A program made the position numbers and the translations under genes. Source: Bradyrhizobium nivariense (GTDB lineage: Bacteria > Pseudomonadota > Alphaproteobacteria > Rhizobiales > Xanthobacteraceae). Taken from it: DNA of 64,000 bases. The first letter of the stretch is position 1, and each line of letters opens with the position of its first letter. The notes under the pieces are model-generated. The model saw nothing but the letters and a program-made list of their open reading frames with translations. It did not search any database and was not told where the DNA came from. This document shows positions 25,000 through 36,313 of this stretch, one piece after another. The stretch is from assembly GCF_029846715.1 (NCBI RefSeq), contig NZ_JARVWW010000023.1, positions 62,001 to 126,000 of the forward strand, in the 5' to 3' direction.

Positions 25000-25923
25000 T
25001 CAGGACGGCCAGCGCTGCGCCTTGCTCACCACGAAGTCGCGGAACACCTGCACGCGTGCGACCGTCTTCAGCTCTTCCGGATAGACGAAATACGTGTCGA
25101 GCTGGATCGAGTCGGACTCGCCGAACAGTTGCACGAGGCGGCTCTGTTCTTCGATCAGATAGTCCGGCAGCGCCGCGATGCCGAGGCCCTGCTGGCAGGC
25201 GCGGACGAGGCCGAGGATATTGTTGACCCTGAAATAGGCTTCGCGCGGACCCGAGCCGTTGCGGCCCGCTTCGACCAGCCAGTTGCGGTTCTGAAGATGC
25301 GGCGCAAAGTTGCCGTCGGAGAGCGTGATGATGCGGTGGGAGTCGAGCTCCTCCAGCGTGCGCGGCGTGCCGAAGCGCTTGATGTAATCAGGTGAGCAAT
25401 AGGCATGGAAGCCCATCGCGAACAGCTTGCGCTGGATGAGATCCGGCTGCGTCGGCTTGCGGGTGCGGATCGCGACGTCGGCCTCGCGCATCGACAGGTC
25501 GAGCTCCTCGTCGGTGACGATCAGCGAGATCCGGATTTCCGGATAGAGCGCAGTGAATTCGCCGAGCCGCGGGATCAGCCAGTTGATGCCGACGCCGGGC
25601 GTGGTGGTGATCTTGAGATCGCCGCTCGGCCGCTCGCGGCTGTCGGTCAGTTTGGCGCGCGCCGCCTGCAGCTGCATGAACACGTCATGCGCGGTGCGGA
25701 ACAGGAGGTCGCCCTGTTCGGTGAGGATCAGGCCGCGGGCGTGGCGGTGGAACAGCGAGACCGAAAGTTCCTGTTCCAGCGCCGAGACCTGGCGCGACAC
25801 CGCCGATTGCGACAGGCCGAGCTGCTCGCCGGCATGCGTGAAGCTGCCCGCTTCCGCCGCCGCGTGAAACACCTTCAGCTTGTCCCAGTCCATATCCGTA
25901 AATCCGTCGCGTGTTCGTGCCAT
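25000..25923 (-). CDS. LysR-family transcriptional regulator
   Basis: 307 residues. The N-terminal HTH reads GSFTHAGEQLGLSQSAVSRQ at about residues 26-46, after the typical WDKLKVFHAAAEA; the effector domain begins near residue 95 (PSGDLKITTTPGVGINWLIP). The gene starts five bases after the trxB stop on the same strand, so the two are cotranscribed and probably translationally coupled. The pairing of trxB with this LysR type is common in Rhizobiales, from memory. Effector and targets are unknown. Confidence 0.9.
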   Translation of the reverse strand: MARTRDGFTDMDWDKLKVFHAAAEAGSFTHAGEQLGLSQSAVSRQVSALEQELSVSLFHRHARGLILTEQGDLLFRTAHDVFMQLQAARAKLTDSRERPSGDLKITTTPGVGINWLIPRLGEFTALYPEIRISLIVTDEELDLSMREADVAIRTRKPTQPDLIQRKLFAMGFHAYCSPDYIKRFGTPRTLEELDSHRIITLSDGNFAPHLQNRNWLVEAGRNGSGPREAYFRVNNILGLVRACQQGLGIAALPDYLIEEQSRLVQLFGESDSIQLDTYFVYPEELKTVARVQVFRDFVVSKAQRWPS

Positions 25924-25928
25924 GATCT

Positions 25929-26894
25929 TTATTCCGCTGCCGCGCGCTCGCTGGCGCGCAGGGCCAAGAATCGTTCGGCTTCGAGAGCCGCCATGCAGCC
26001 GAGGCCGGCAGCCGTTACGGCCTGGCGATAGGTCTCGTCCGCGACGTCGCCGGCGGCGAACAGGCCGGGCACCGAGGTGGCGGTCGAGTTCGGGGCGACC
26101 TCGACATAGCCCGACGGCTTGAGCTTGACCTGGTCCTTCACGAGCTCGGTCGCCGGCGCATGCCCGATGGCGATGAAGACGCCGTCGGCCTTAAGCTGGG
26201 TCAGCGCGCCGGTCCTGACGTTCTTGAGGCGGACATGGGTGACCTTGCCCGGATTGGCTTCGCCGCAGATCTCGTCGATGGCGTTGTCCCAGACCACCTT
26301 GATCTTGGGATGCTTGAAAAGGCGGTCTTGCAGGATGCGCTCGGCGCGGAAATGGTCGCGGCGGTGAACCACAGTCACCTGCGAGGCGAAATTGGTCAGG
26401 AACAGCGCTTCCTCGACCGCGGTGTTGCCGCCGCCGACCACGACCACGTCCTTGCCGCGGTAGAAGAAGCCGTCGCAGGTGGCGCAGGCCGATAACCCAA
26501 AGCCCTTGAAGGTTTCTTCGGAGGAGATCCCGAGCCAACGCGCCTGGGCGCCGGTGGCGAGGATCACGGTGTCGGCGAGATAGACGTCACCGCTATCGCA
26601 GGTGAGGCGGAACGGTCGATGCGTGGTATCGAGCTTGATCACCAGATCGGTCTTGATCTGGGTGCCCACATGCAGCGCCTGCTTCTCCATCTGCTCCATC
26701 AGCCAGGGGCCCTGGATCACGTCGGCGAAGCCCGGATAGTTCTCGACGTCGGTGGTGATGGTGAGCTGGCCGCCCGGCTGGATGCCCTGGATCAGGATCG
26801 GCTCGAGCATCGCGCGCGCGGCGTAGATCGCCGCAGTGTAGCCGGCCGGGCCGGAGCCAATAATGACGACCTTGGCATGGATAGTGGCGGACAT
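25929..26894 (-). CDS. trxB: Thioredoxin-disulfide reductase
   Basis: 321 residues, the usual length. It has an N-terminal FAD-binding GSGPAGYTAAIYAARA, the redox-active CATC motif in SACATCDGFFYRGK, the NADPH-binding VVVGGGNTAVEEALFL with HRRDHFRAE, and the C-terminal FAD contact GLFAAGDVADETYRQA. It reduces thioredoxin with NADPH in the cytoplasm. It is the first gene of a two-gene unit with the LysR regulator. Confidence 0.97.
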   Translation of the reverse strand: MSATIHAKVVIIGSGPAGYTAAIYAARAMLEPILIQGIQPGGQLTITTDVENYPGFADVIQGPWLMEQMEKQALHVGTQIKTDLVIKLDTTHRPFRLTCDSGDVYLADTVILATGAQARWLGISSEETFKGFGLSACATCDGFFYRGKDVVVVGGGNTAVEEALFLTNFASQVTVVHRRDHFRAERILQDRLFKHPKIKVVWDNAIDEICGEANPGKVTHVRLKNVRTGALTQLKADGVFIAIGHAPATELVKDQVKLKPSGYVEVAPNSTATSVPGLFAAGDVADETYRQAVTAAGLGCMAALEAERFLALRASERAAAE

Positions 26895-27160
26895 TTCAAC
26901 GGACGCCTTTCACGGGGGATTGCAGCGCGGGCGCGGAACGTGCCGGGAGGCCTCGCGGAGGCGCTGAAATATCAGAGCTAATCTAAGCCTTCTGGTGAGC
27001 TATGCAAGAATTGCATTCCCTGTCGGCGGATTTTTCCAACAGGGAACAAAAGTCGATTGCGGTGCACGCGCAATAAAATTGCGCTGGTCGCGCGGTCTAG
27101 GCTATGAGGATTGCGACCAGCCCACCCAATACCGCCGCAAAGGCCAGGAGTTCCAATCAC

Positions 27161-27640
27161 GTGTCGCGGAACCTAGACGAGATCGACCTGAAAATTCTCA
27201 CCGAGATTCAGGCCGACGGTCGAATCACGAATGTCGAGCTGGCCAAGCGCGTCGGCATTTCGCCACCGCCCTGCCTGCGCCGCGTCCGGGCGCTGGAGGA
27301 GGAGGGGTATATCCACGGCTATCGCGGGCTTCTGGACGCACGAAAGCTCGGCTTCGACGTCACGGTGTTTGCCGCAGTGCACCTCTCCAGCCAGGCCGAG
27401 GCGGATTTGCGTGCCTTCGAGGAGTTCGTCCGCGCCGAGCCGCTGGTGCGCGAGTGCTGGATGCTGTCGGGCGAAGTCGATTTCATCCTGAAATGCGTCG
27501 CACCCGACATGGCGACGTTCCAGGATTTCGTCACCCACCTGACCGCCGCTCCTCACGTGCGCAACGTGCGGACCTCGCTGGTGCTGCATAACTCGAAATA
27601 CGAGGCGGCCGTGCCGCTGGAGGTGAGGGGAAGAAGGTAG
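27161..27640 (+). CDS. Lrp/AsnC family transcriptional regulator
   Basis: 159 residues from a GTG start (SRNLDEIDLKILTEIQ) with AGGAG nine bases upstream; an ATG at 27104 would add an unsupported extension. The HTH (NVELAKRVGISPPPCLRRVR) lies at residues 25-45 and a RAM domain follows (FDVTVFAAVHLSSQAEADLR). It is divergent from trxB with about 270 bases between. Lrp-type proteins sense amino acids; this one matches the Bkd/Lrp-like global type with an SPPPCLRRV helix. Targets unknown. Confidence 0.9.
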   Translation: MSRNLDEIDLKILTEIQADGRITNVELAKRVGISPPPCLRRVRALEEEGYIHGYRGLLDARKLGFDVTVFAAVHLSSQAEADLRAFEEFVRAEPLVRECWMLSGEVDFILKCVAPDMATFQDFVTHLTAAPHVRNVRTSLVLHNSKYEAAVPLEVRGRR

Positions 27641-27654
27641 CTCGCGCGATCTCG

Positions 27655-27800
27655 TGCCCCGGACGCAGCGCAGCGCTTCTTCAGCGGTGCGCCGCAGAGC
27701 CGGGGCCCATCTCACCGCGTCCGACCGCGTTGTCTTCTGTTGGGTCCGGGCTCAGCGCAGCAGCGTAAGAACGCTGCAGCGCGTCCGGGACATGAGAGTG
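27655..27800. repeat. Palindromic repeat (CCCGGACGCAGCGCAGCG family)
   Basis: Contains GTGCCCCGGACGCAGCGCAG and, inverted, GCGCCGCAGAGCCGGGGCCC, then a second arm with GGTCCGGGCTCAGCGCAGCA and GAACGCTGCAGCGCGTCCGG. A related element is at 36133-36305. No coding content. Confidence 0.7.
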
Positions 27801-27841
27801 GGGAGCTTCCCACCTCGCATTCCCAGCATCATGCAGAAACA

Positions 27842-27870
27842 AAAAAGGCCGCGCAGTGCGCGGCCTTTTT
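27842..27870. terminator. Bidirectional terminator between lrp-like gene and greA
   Basis: Perfect stem AAAAAGGCCGCGC / GCGCGGCCTTTTT with an AGT loop. A and T tracts on both sides allow it to serve both converging transcripts. Confidence 0.9.
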
Positions 27871-27894
27871 CAAATCACACGCAACGGCAAATCC

Positions 27895-28368
27895 CTACCG
27901 CCACTCCACCTTGGTGACCTCGTACGCCTTGGCGCCGCCGGGGGCGTTGACCTCGACGGTCGAACCCTTCTTCTTGCCGATCAGCGCGCGCGCGAGCGGC
28001 GAGGTGATGGAGATCCGGCCCTTCTTGGCGTCGGCCTCGACCTCGCCGACGATCTGCCACACGGTCTTCTTCTCGGTGTCCTCGTCGACCAGCGTCACGG
28101 TGGCGCCGAACTTGATGGTGTCGCCGGACAGCTTCGAGATGTCGATGATGTCGGCGCGCGCCAACTTGTCCTCGAGCTCGGCGATGCGGCCTTCGTTGTG
28201 GGACTGCTCTTCCTTCGCGGCATGATATTCCGCGTTCTCCGACAGGTCGCCGTGCGAGCGCGCCTCGGCGATATGCTCGATGATCCGCGGACGGTCCTCC
28301 GATTGCCGCTTCTTCAATTCTTCCCCGAGCGCGGCAAAGCCGCCCGCTGTCATCGGTACCTTTTCCAT
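27895..28368 (-). CDS. greA: Transcription elongation factor GreA
   Basis: 157 residues, full length. The N-terminal coiled coil starts MEKVPMTAGGFAALGEELKK and carries the tip motif EARSHGDLSENAEYHAAKEE, with Asp and Glu that coordinate Mg at the polymerase active site. The C-terminal FKBP-like domain has TIKFGATVTLVDEDT and ends EVTKVEWR. It rescues backtracked RNA polymerase by stimulating transcript cleavage. It lies downstream of carB on the same strand, separated by about 210 bases with small hairpins. Confidence 0.97.
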   Translation of the reverse strand: MEKVPMTAGGFAALGEELKKRQSEDRPRIIEHIAEARSHGDLSENAEYHAAKEEQSHNEGRIAELEDKLARADIIDISKLSGDTIKFGATVTLVDEDTEKKTVWQIVGEVEADAKKGRISITSPLARALIGKKKGSTVEVNAPGGAKAYEVTKVEWR

Positions 28369-28580
28369 CTCTTCTCTCGTCCTTCGGTCGCGCGCGCCCC
28401 GAAATGTCAGCGCGCACGCAACTTGATTCGTCAGTCTATCCGGAGGCTCAACGCGCTCGCCGCCGGACGCTCATATGGGCTTGGCGCCGGAACAGAACAA
28501 CCATATGGCCGGACAGTTCCTCCGGCCATTGTGGCTTCATCGCCAATCACTTAACGGAAGGTTGGGCCTTCCGCTCGCGA

Positions 28581-32045
<3,465 letters not shown>

Positions 32046-32073
32046 CAACTCTCGCCGAAGTGGAATTTGGGCA

Positions 32074-32106
32074 CAAAAAAAGGGCGCGCTGGCTGCGCGT
32101 CCCTTT
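32074..32106 (-). terminator. Terminator of the MFS exporter gene
   Basis: On the minus strand AAAGGGACGCGC pairs with GCGCGCCCTTT and is followed by TTTT. It lies about 85 bases after the MFS stop and just before carB, insulating the two. Confidence 0.8.
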
Positions 32107-32189
32107 GGCCGAGAGCGCGGTGGTCCCCCTCGCGCGCGGTGTGGGTCTTAGACCAGTTTTCGGGGCGGCGAAACCCCGAAAAACGCCCA

Positions 32190-33359
32190 TCAACCGGCAA
32201 TTTTGACGGGTTTTGGCCGGGCCTGCCAGCCCCGGGCGAGGTGCACCAGAAGAGCTGCCGAAACGCTCAATCCGCCGATCCAGCCGAGATCGGCCGGGCT
32301 CCACGCCGCAAGCACGGCGCCGCCCAAGGCTCCGCCGATCGCAAAGCCGAGATACATGGCGGAGGCGTTGAGGGACAGCGCGATCATCGAGGCCTGCGGG
32401 TCGATCCGGATGATGCTGGCGACCTGGGCCGGATAGAACGCCCAGCCCGAAATGCCCCAGAGGAAGATCGCACCTAGGACCGCATAATGCGCCTGTCCCG
32501 GCATTAGCTTCAGGACCAGCGAGTGCAGTATCAGCGCGCTGGCCGTGCCCGCGAGCCCGAGGCCTGCGGTGGCGAGCGTGCCGAGACGGTCGGCCAGGAC
32601 GCCGCCGAGCATGTTGCCGATCGCGGCCGCGCCGCCAAACACCAGCAGCGCAAGGCTGATCTGCGAGGCGTCGAATCCAAGGCCGCGCAGCGGGACCGCG
32701 AAATAGGTGAACATGGTGAAGCCGCCGAGCGCCCACAGGGTCGTGATCAGAAGCGCGATCAGGACGTTGCCGTGACGCGCCACCGCCAGCCGCTCGCTGA
32801 GCGAAGCTGTGTTGCGCGGCAGGCCGCGGGGCAGGCCAAGCAGGAGGCCGGCGAGCGCAACGGCGCCGATCAAGGCGACCATGGCAAAGGTCGCGCGCCA
32901 GCCGAACAGGCTGCCGACGAGATTGCCGAGGGGAACGCCGATGACGGTCGCAACCGTGAGTCCCGAGGTAACCAGCGCCACCGCGCGGCCGCGCCGCTCG
33001 GCCGAGGCGACCGCCACGGACACCGCGAGCGTGGTCGGCATGCACAGCCCGGAGCCCAGCGCCATCAGCATGCGCGAGGCCAGCAGCAGGGCGTAATTGG
33101 ACGCCACCATCGCCGCGAGATTTCCGGCGATGAAGGTCGACAGCGCCAGGGCCAGCACGGTGCGGCGGTCGATATTGTTCAGGGTCACCGCCAGGATCGG
33201 CGAGCCGACCGCGTAGGTAAGGGCGTAGGCGGTGACCAATTGGCCGGCGGAGGAGACGGAAATCGACAGGTCGGTCGCGATCGCCGGCAAAAGACCTGCA
33301 ATAACAAAACCTTCCGTACCGATCGCAAAGGCCGCCAGGGCCAGCCAGAACACGCTCAT
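32190..33359 (-). CDS. MFS transporter, DHA1 family (sugar or drug efflux type)
   Basis: 389 residues, twelve hydrophobic segments; begins MSVFWLALAAFAIGTEGFVI, characteristic of the AraJ/PbuE/Cmx group. Motif-like regions include LAVTLNNIDRRTVLALAL and VTSGLTVATVIGVPLGNLVG. ATG 33359 has AAGGA eight bases upstream and is preferred over the TTG at 33380, which lies inside an operator. It is divergent from a winged-helix regulator with twin palindromes between. Probable proton-driven exporter; substrate unknown. Confidence 0.88.
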   Translation of the reverse strand: MSVFWLALAAFAIGTEGFVIAGLLPAIATDLSISVSSAGQLVTAYALTYAVGSPILAVTLNNIDRRTVLALALSTFIAGNLAAMVASNYALLLASRMLMALGSGLCMPTTLAVSVAVASAERRGRAVALVTSGLTVATVIGVPLGNLVGSLFGWRATFAMVALIGAVALAGLLLGLPRGLPRNTASLSERLAVARHGNVLIALLITTLWALGGFTMFTYFAVPLRGLGFDASQISLALLVFGGAAAIGNMLGGVLADRLGTLATAGLGLAGTASALILHSLVLKLMPGQAHYAVLGAIFLWGISGWAFYPAQVASIIRIDPQASMIALSLNASAMYLGFAIGGALGGAVLAAWSPADLGWIGGLSVSAALLVHLARGWQARPKPVKIAG

Positions 33360-33374
33360 TAGAAAAGTCCTTAT

Positions 33375-33392
33375 GTTCAACGTTTATTGAAC
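33375..33392. promoter_or_regulatory. Operator 1: GTTCAA-N6-TTGAAC
   Basis: A 6-6-6 palindrome in the leader of the MFS gene, partly overlapping the end of its predicted -10 (GATAGT on the minus strand, 33391-33396; -35 TTGACT at 33414-33419, spacing 17). An identical half-site pair is 48 bp away. Likely binding site of the divergent ArsR-like repressor. Confidence 0.75.
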
Positions 33393-33422
33393 TATCAATT
33401 AGACCGGTCCATGAGTCAATTG

Positions 33423-33440
33423 GTTCAAGAACTATTGAAC
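33423..33440. promoter_or_regulatory. Operator 2: GTTCAA-N6-TTGAAC
   Basis: Second identical-half-site palindrome. Its right arm TTGAAC doubles as a plausible -35 for the regulator gene (TATGAT at 33457-33462 as -10, spacing 16), so binding would repress the regulator itself. The start codon lies only 9 bases after the -10 box, so that mRNA would be leaderless or nearly so. Confidence 0.75.
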
Positions 33441-33471
33441 ATCGGGGCCACTTCGCTATGATCGTCACACC

Positions 33472-33843
33472 ATGAGTCGCACACCTCTCCACCCAACCCG
33501 CGAGCAGATCGAGCTGCCGATGGTTCTGGATTGCCTGAGCGATCCGATCCGATTGGCGATCGTGTACCAGCTTGCCCAGCAGGAACGTGTCAGCAGCGAA
33601 TTGTGCTGCGGCGACTTCAACGCGCTCAGCGGCAAGTCGAATCTCGCCTACCACTTCGCCAAGCTACGCGAATGCGGCCTGATGCAGACCCGCGTGGCGG
33701 GCACCAACCGATTCGTACGGCTGCGCCGGGAGGATCTGGACGCACGCTTTCCGGGCCTGCTCGATGCCGTCATTACCTCCGCAGCGAAGGACGCCGACCG
33801 GCTTCAGCTTGTGTCGGAATGTGACGTGGTCGAGGGGGATTGA
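33472..33843 (+). CDS. ArsR-like winged-helix transcriptional regulator
   Basis: 123 residues beginning MSRTPLHPTREQIELPMVLD. The helix-turn-helix core includes CLSDPIRLAIVYQLAQQERV and the recognition region LSGKSNLAYHFAKLRECGLM, then the wing TRVAGTNRFVRLRREDL. Three cysteines are present, including the pair in SELCCGDF, which could be a redox or metal-sensing site, but no classical ArsR metal motif is clear. It is divergent from the MFS exporter, and two identical palindromes lie between. It probably represses both genes. Confidence 0.85.
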   Translation: MSRTPLHPTREQIELPMVLDCLSDPIRLAIVYQLAQQERVSSELCCGDFNALSGKSNLAYHFAKLRECGLMQTRVAGTNRFVRLRREDLDARFPGLLDAVITSAAKDADRLQLVSECDVVEGD

Positions 33844-33965
33844 GCGGGCGCCTTGGCCTCCGATCCCGTCCGTCTACGCTTTCGCTTCGCTCAAGCTACG
33901 CCGGACACGCTTTGCCCCGCCGGTCTAGCGTGGCGGCGCCACGCGTAGCCCGTCAGGGCGAAGCG

Positions 33966-34040
33966 TGGAGACCCGGCCTGGATTTGAACCAGGATAAAGA
34001 GCGATGCACCGCCCTCGCGTAGACACTTCCGCCACCGGGC
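33966..34040 (-). other. tRNA-like sequence (probable tRNA pseudogene)
   Basis: The minus strand reads GCCCGGTGGCGGAAGTGTCT onwards. It has an acceptor stem (GCCCGGT with GCCGGGT), a Leu-type D arm (GGCGGAAGTGTCTACGCG) and a perfect T arm (CCTGG-TTCAAAT-CCAGG). The anticodon arm is abnormal: a GGGCG/CGCTC stem with a six-base loop GTGCAT. The 3' end is TCTCCA rather than NCCA, and there is no long variable arm. It looks like a decayed or recombined tRNA-Leu. Confidence 0.5.
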
Positions 34041-34093
34041 CGCGGCGATCATTACCGATCGGGGTGCGACAAGCCACCTCGGCCGGACGTTAT

Positions 34094-34141
34094 GCTTAAC
34101 GGACCCAGGAAGCTTAACGAACCCAGGAAGCTTACCGAACC
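34094..34141. repeat. 18-bp tandem repeat
   Basis: Unit GCTTAACGAACCCAGGAA occurs twice with one difference, and a third partial unit (GCTTACCGAACC) runs into the 3' end of the methyltransferase gene. The stop codon of that gene falls in the third unit. Confidence 0.8.
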
Positions 34142-34833
34142 AACGGCGGCCGCGCGATGAAGGTCATGCGCCAGCGATTGTGGCCGATATTGTCGTGTGC
34201 GCGCTGGACCGCGAAGCCGGCTGCCTTGAGCTTGGCGGTGATCTCCTCCTCACTGTAGCGCTGCAGCCCGATGCGCGTGCGCAGATGACGGTAATCTGAC
34301 AGTGCGGTGCTGATAAGCCCGATCAGCGCATCTTTCAAAAAGCCGTGACGCAGGCCGAAGCTGAGCAGCGCTGTGACGTCCCTGAACATGCCGACATTGG
34401 GCTGGAGGATGTCGCCGAGCACCAGCTTGCCGGAGGGTTTCAGGATACGGCGGAAGTTGAGGAACGCGGCATCGAGCTCGTCCGGCGTCATGTATTGCGC
34501 GACCGAGTTCATCACGACGAGATCGATCGACTGCTCCTGCATCTTGCGGATGTCGTCGAGCGAGCGGACGCAGATTTTTGTGTTCGGGGCAAACCGCGCG
34601 ATCAACCGGCCGCGCACGCCGGGCGCAGGCTCGGCGAGAATCAGCTTGCCGCAGGCGGATGCCACCTGGCTCGCCGACAGCGCCTCGCCGCAGGCATAGT
34701 CGAGCACGGTCGCTTCGGGCGAGGAGATGTAGCCGATGATGTCCCGCGCGATGATCTGGAAGTGCAAGTCGCGATGCAGCTTGCTGACATAGATCGTGTG
34801 CGTGGAGTCGTAGTAATCGATCCAATCGTCCAT
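34132..34833 (-). CDS. Class I SAM-dependent methyltransferase
   Basis: 233 residues starting MDDWIDYYDSTHTIYVSKLH. The SAM-binding motif I is VLDYACGEALSASQVA near residue 43, motif II around ICVRSLDDIRKM, then DLVVMNSVAQYMTPDELDAA and the LKPSGKLVLGD region. This is a Methyltransf_11/25-type fold. The substrate is unknown; small molecules or polysaccharide precursors are possible. No strong ribosome site is seen before the ATG, so the start is moderately certain. It is divergent from dps. Confidence 0.85.
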   Translation of the reverse strand: MDDWIDYYDSTHTIYVSKLHRDLHFQIIARDIIGYISSPEATVLDYACGEALSASQVASACGKLILAEPAPGVRGRLIARFAPNTKICVRSLDDIRKMQEQSIDLVVMNSVAQYMTPDELDAAFLNFRRILKPSGKLVLGDILQPNVGMFRDVTALLSFGLRHGFLKDALIGLISTALSDYRHLRTRIGLQRYSEEEITAKLKAAGFAVQRAHDNIGHNRWRMTFIARPPLVR

Positions 34834-34946
34834 GTTAATCGAAGGCCCCGGGCAAACGGTTCCGGCAGAGGAACCGGCGCTGCCCGCCTGCGTTAGGGGT
34901 GCGGCGGCGCGCCGTCAATGTCTGCGTCCTAACAGGAAGGTTTCCC

Positions 34947-35471
34947 GTGAGCAAAGCCCCCAACAAGGTCTCGCCCGACCTCGATACGCCCACCGATCTG
35001 TCGTCCCAGGCGGTCAACAAGGTTTCGGAGGCGCTGAACGTGCTTCTGGCCGACGCGTTCGCGCTGTATCTCAAGACCAAGAATTTCCACTGGCACATCA
35101 GCGGCCGGCATTTCCGCGACTATCATCTGCTGCTCGACGAGCAGTCGGACCAGATCTTCGCCACCACCGACCAGCTTGCCGAGCGCGTCCGCAAGATCGG
35201 CGGCGCCACGCTGAAGTCGATCGGCCAGGTCGCCAAGCTCCAGACCATCAAGGACAATAATGAGGACTACGTCCCGCCGCGCCAGATGCTGCGCGAACTG
35301 ATGCAGGACAACAAGCACGTCACAGCCGCAATGCGGAAGGCGCACGAGGTCTGCGACGAGGCCGGCGACGTCGCCAGCGCCAGCATCCTCGAAATCTTCA
35401 TCGACGAGACCGAGCGCCGCACCTGGTTCCTGTTCGAAGCCACAAGACAGGAAGGCGGCAACGAGGCGTAG
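34947..35471 (+). CDS. dps: Dps family ferritin-like DNA-protection protein
   Basis: 174 residues from a GTG with AGGAAGG upstream. The Dps signature is clear: NVLLADAFALYLKTKNFHWH, HFRDYHLLLDEQSDQIFATT and the DQLAERVRKIGG helix, which provide the ferroxidase residues at the subunit interface. The Lys-containing N-terminus (KAPNKVSPDLDTPTDLSSQ) could contact DNA. It would form a dodecamer that stores iron and uses peroxide. The C-terminus ends FEATRQEGGNEA. Confidence 0.93.
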   Translation: MSKAPNKVSPDLDTPTDLSSQAVNKVSEALNVLLADAFALYLKTKNFHWHISGRHFRDYHLLLDEQSDQIFATTDQLAERVRKIGGATLKSIGQVAKLQTIKDNNEDYVPPRQMLRELMQDNKHVTAAMRKAHEVCDEAGDVASASILEIFIDETERRTWFLFEATRQEGGNEA

Positions 35472-35539
35472 GCGGACTGCATCAACGACCTCGTCTTGGC
35501 CTGCGCCGGGACGCGGCGTCTGCAGCCAGCGTTCGCGAC

Positions 35540-36064
35540 TCACGATCGCCACAGCCGCATCAACGGCCCATCCTTGCCTCGCACCGGATCGGCCGGCGGC
35601 AGCGCGACTTTTGGAATCGTCTTCAGCGCTTTCGCATGATTCTCCGGCGTCGGCCGCGTGATCTCCATCTTCGCGCCCGGCGGATAGGCGCCGATCACGC
35701 AGAAATCCTCGCTCGCCCTGAAGCATTGATGTCCGGTGCCGGCGGGCAGGATGGCGACATCGCCGGGCTTGATCTCCAGCTCCTGGCCGTGATCGCCGCC
35801 GAAGCGGACGCGAGCGCTGCCGCGCGCGACGCCGAGCACTTCGTGCACCGTCGCATGATAGTGCAGATAGTCGTAGACGCCGTTGCGCCACGTGCCGCCC
35901 CAATCGTTGGCGCCGAACAGATTTTCGATGGTTTCCTCGGGCTGCTTCGGATCGAGCGTCACCGCACCCTGGTAGACCAGGAAGGGAAGGATGTTGTTCG
36001 GCACGAGCCCGTCATCCTCGAACACGATGGCGAGCGGCTCGGCATTGTCGCGGACGACGGACAT
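35540..36064 (-). CDS. Cupin domain protein
   Basis: 174 residues from MSVVRDNAEPLAIVFEDDG with AGGAG eight bases before the ATG. Cupin motif 1 reads YDYLHYHATVHEVLGVARGS and motif 2 GDVAILPAGTGHQCF, with His and Glu ligands for a metal ion. N-terminal part LVPNNILPFLVYQGAV is typical of a cupin subgroup with cytosolic location. Enzyme activity cannot be assigned. Confidence 0.85.
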   Translation of the reverse strand: MSVVRDNAEPLAIVFEDDGLVPNNILPFLVYQGAVTLDPKQPEETIENLFGANDWGGTWRNGVYDYLHYHATVHEVLGVARGSARVRFGGDHGQELEIKPGDVAILPAGTGHQCFRASEDFCVIGAYPPGAKMEITRPTPENHAKALKTIPKVALPPADPVRGKDGPLMRLWRS

Positions 36065-36132
36065 GATACGGGCTCCTGCTACACGAAGGTGTCGAGACAA
36101 CATTAAAGCAGGAGGAGGCGTTCCTCTGGAGG

Positions 36133-36305
36133 TCTCGTGTCCCGGACGCGCTGCAGCGCTCTTGCGCTGCTGCGCAGAGCCGGGACCCAGAGTGCCGCGG
36201 GCATGGGCCCCGGTTCAGCAGCGCAGCACGCCGCAAAGAGCGGCGCCTAAAGCGCGTTCACGCGCGTCTCGACGCGCTATGGCACTGCGCCCGGGGGCAC
36301 GAGAG
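36133..36305. repeat. Palindromic repeat (CCCGGACGCGCTGCAGCG family)
   Basis: Two nested inverted parts: GTCCCGGACGCGCTGCAGCG / GCTGCTGCGCAGAGCCGGGA, then GGCCCCGGTTCAGCAGCGCA, and the end GCACTGCGCCCGGGGGCACG. Similar in parts to 27655-27800. Located between the cupin gene and the 3' end of carA. Confidence 0.75.
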
Positions 36306-36313
36306 GGTAGCCC

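Noticed and set aside
24910..25226. Plus-strand frame with a very strong GGAGGAGGGGG site before ATG (MRNAKAQRPHSMILPSAMQQ)
   Set aside because: It runs antisense into the well-supported LysR gene, has poor protein character, and the purine-rich stretch is better explained as the complement of an anti-SD motif in a minus-strand RNA.
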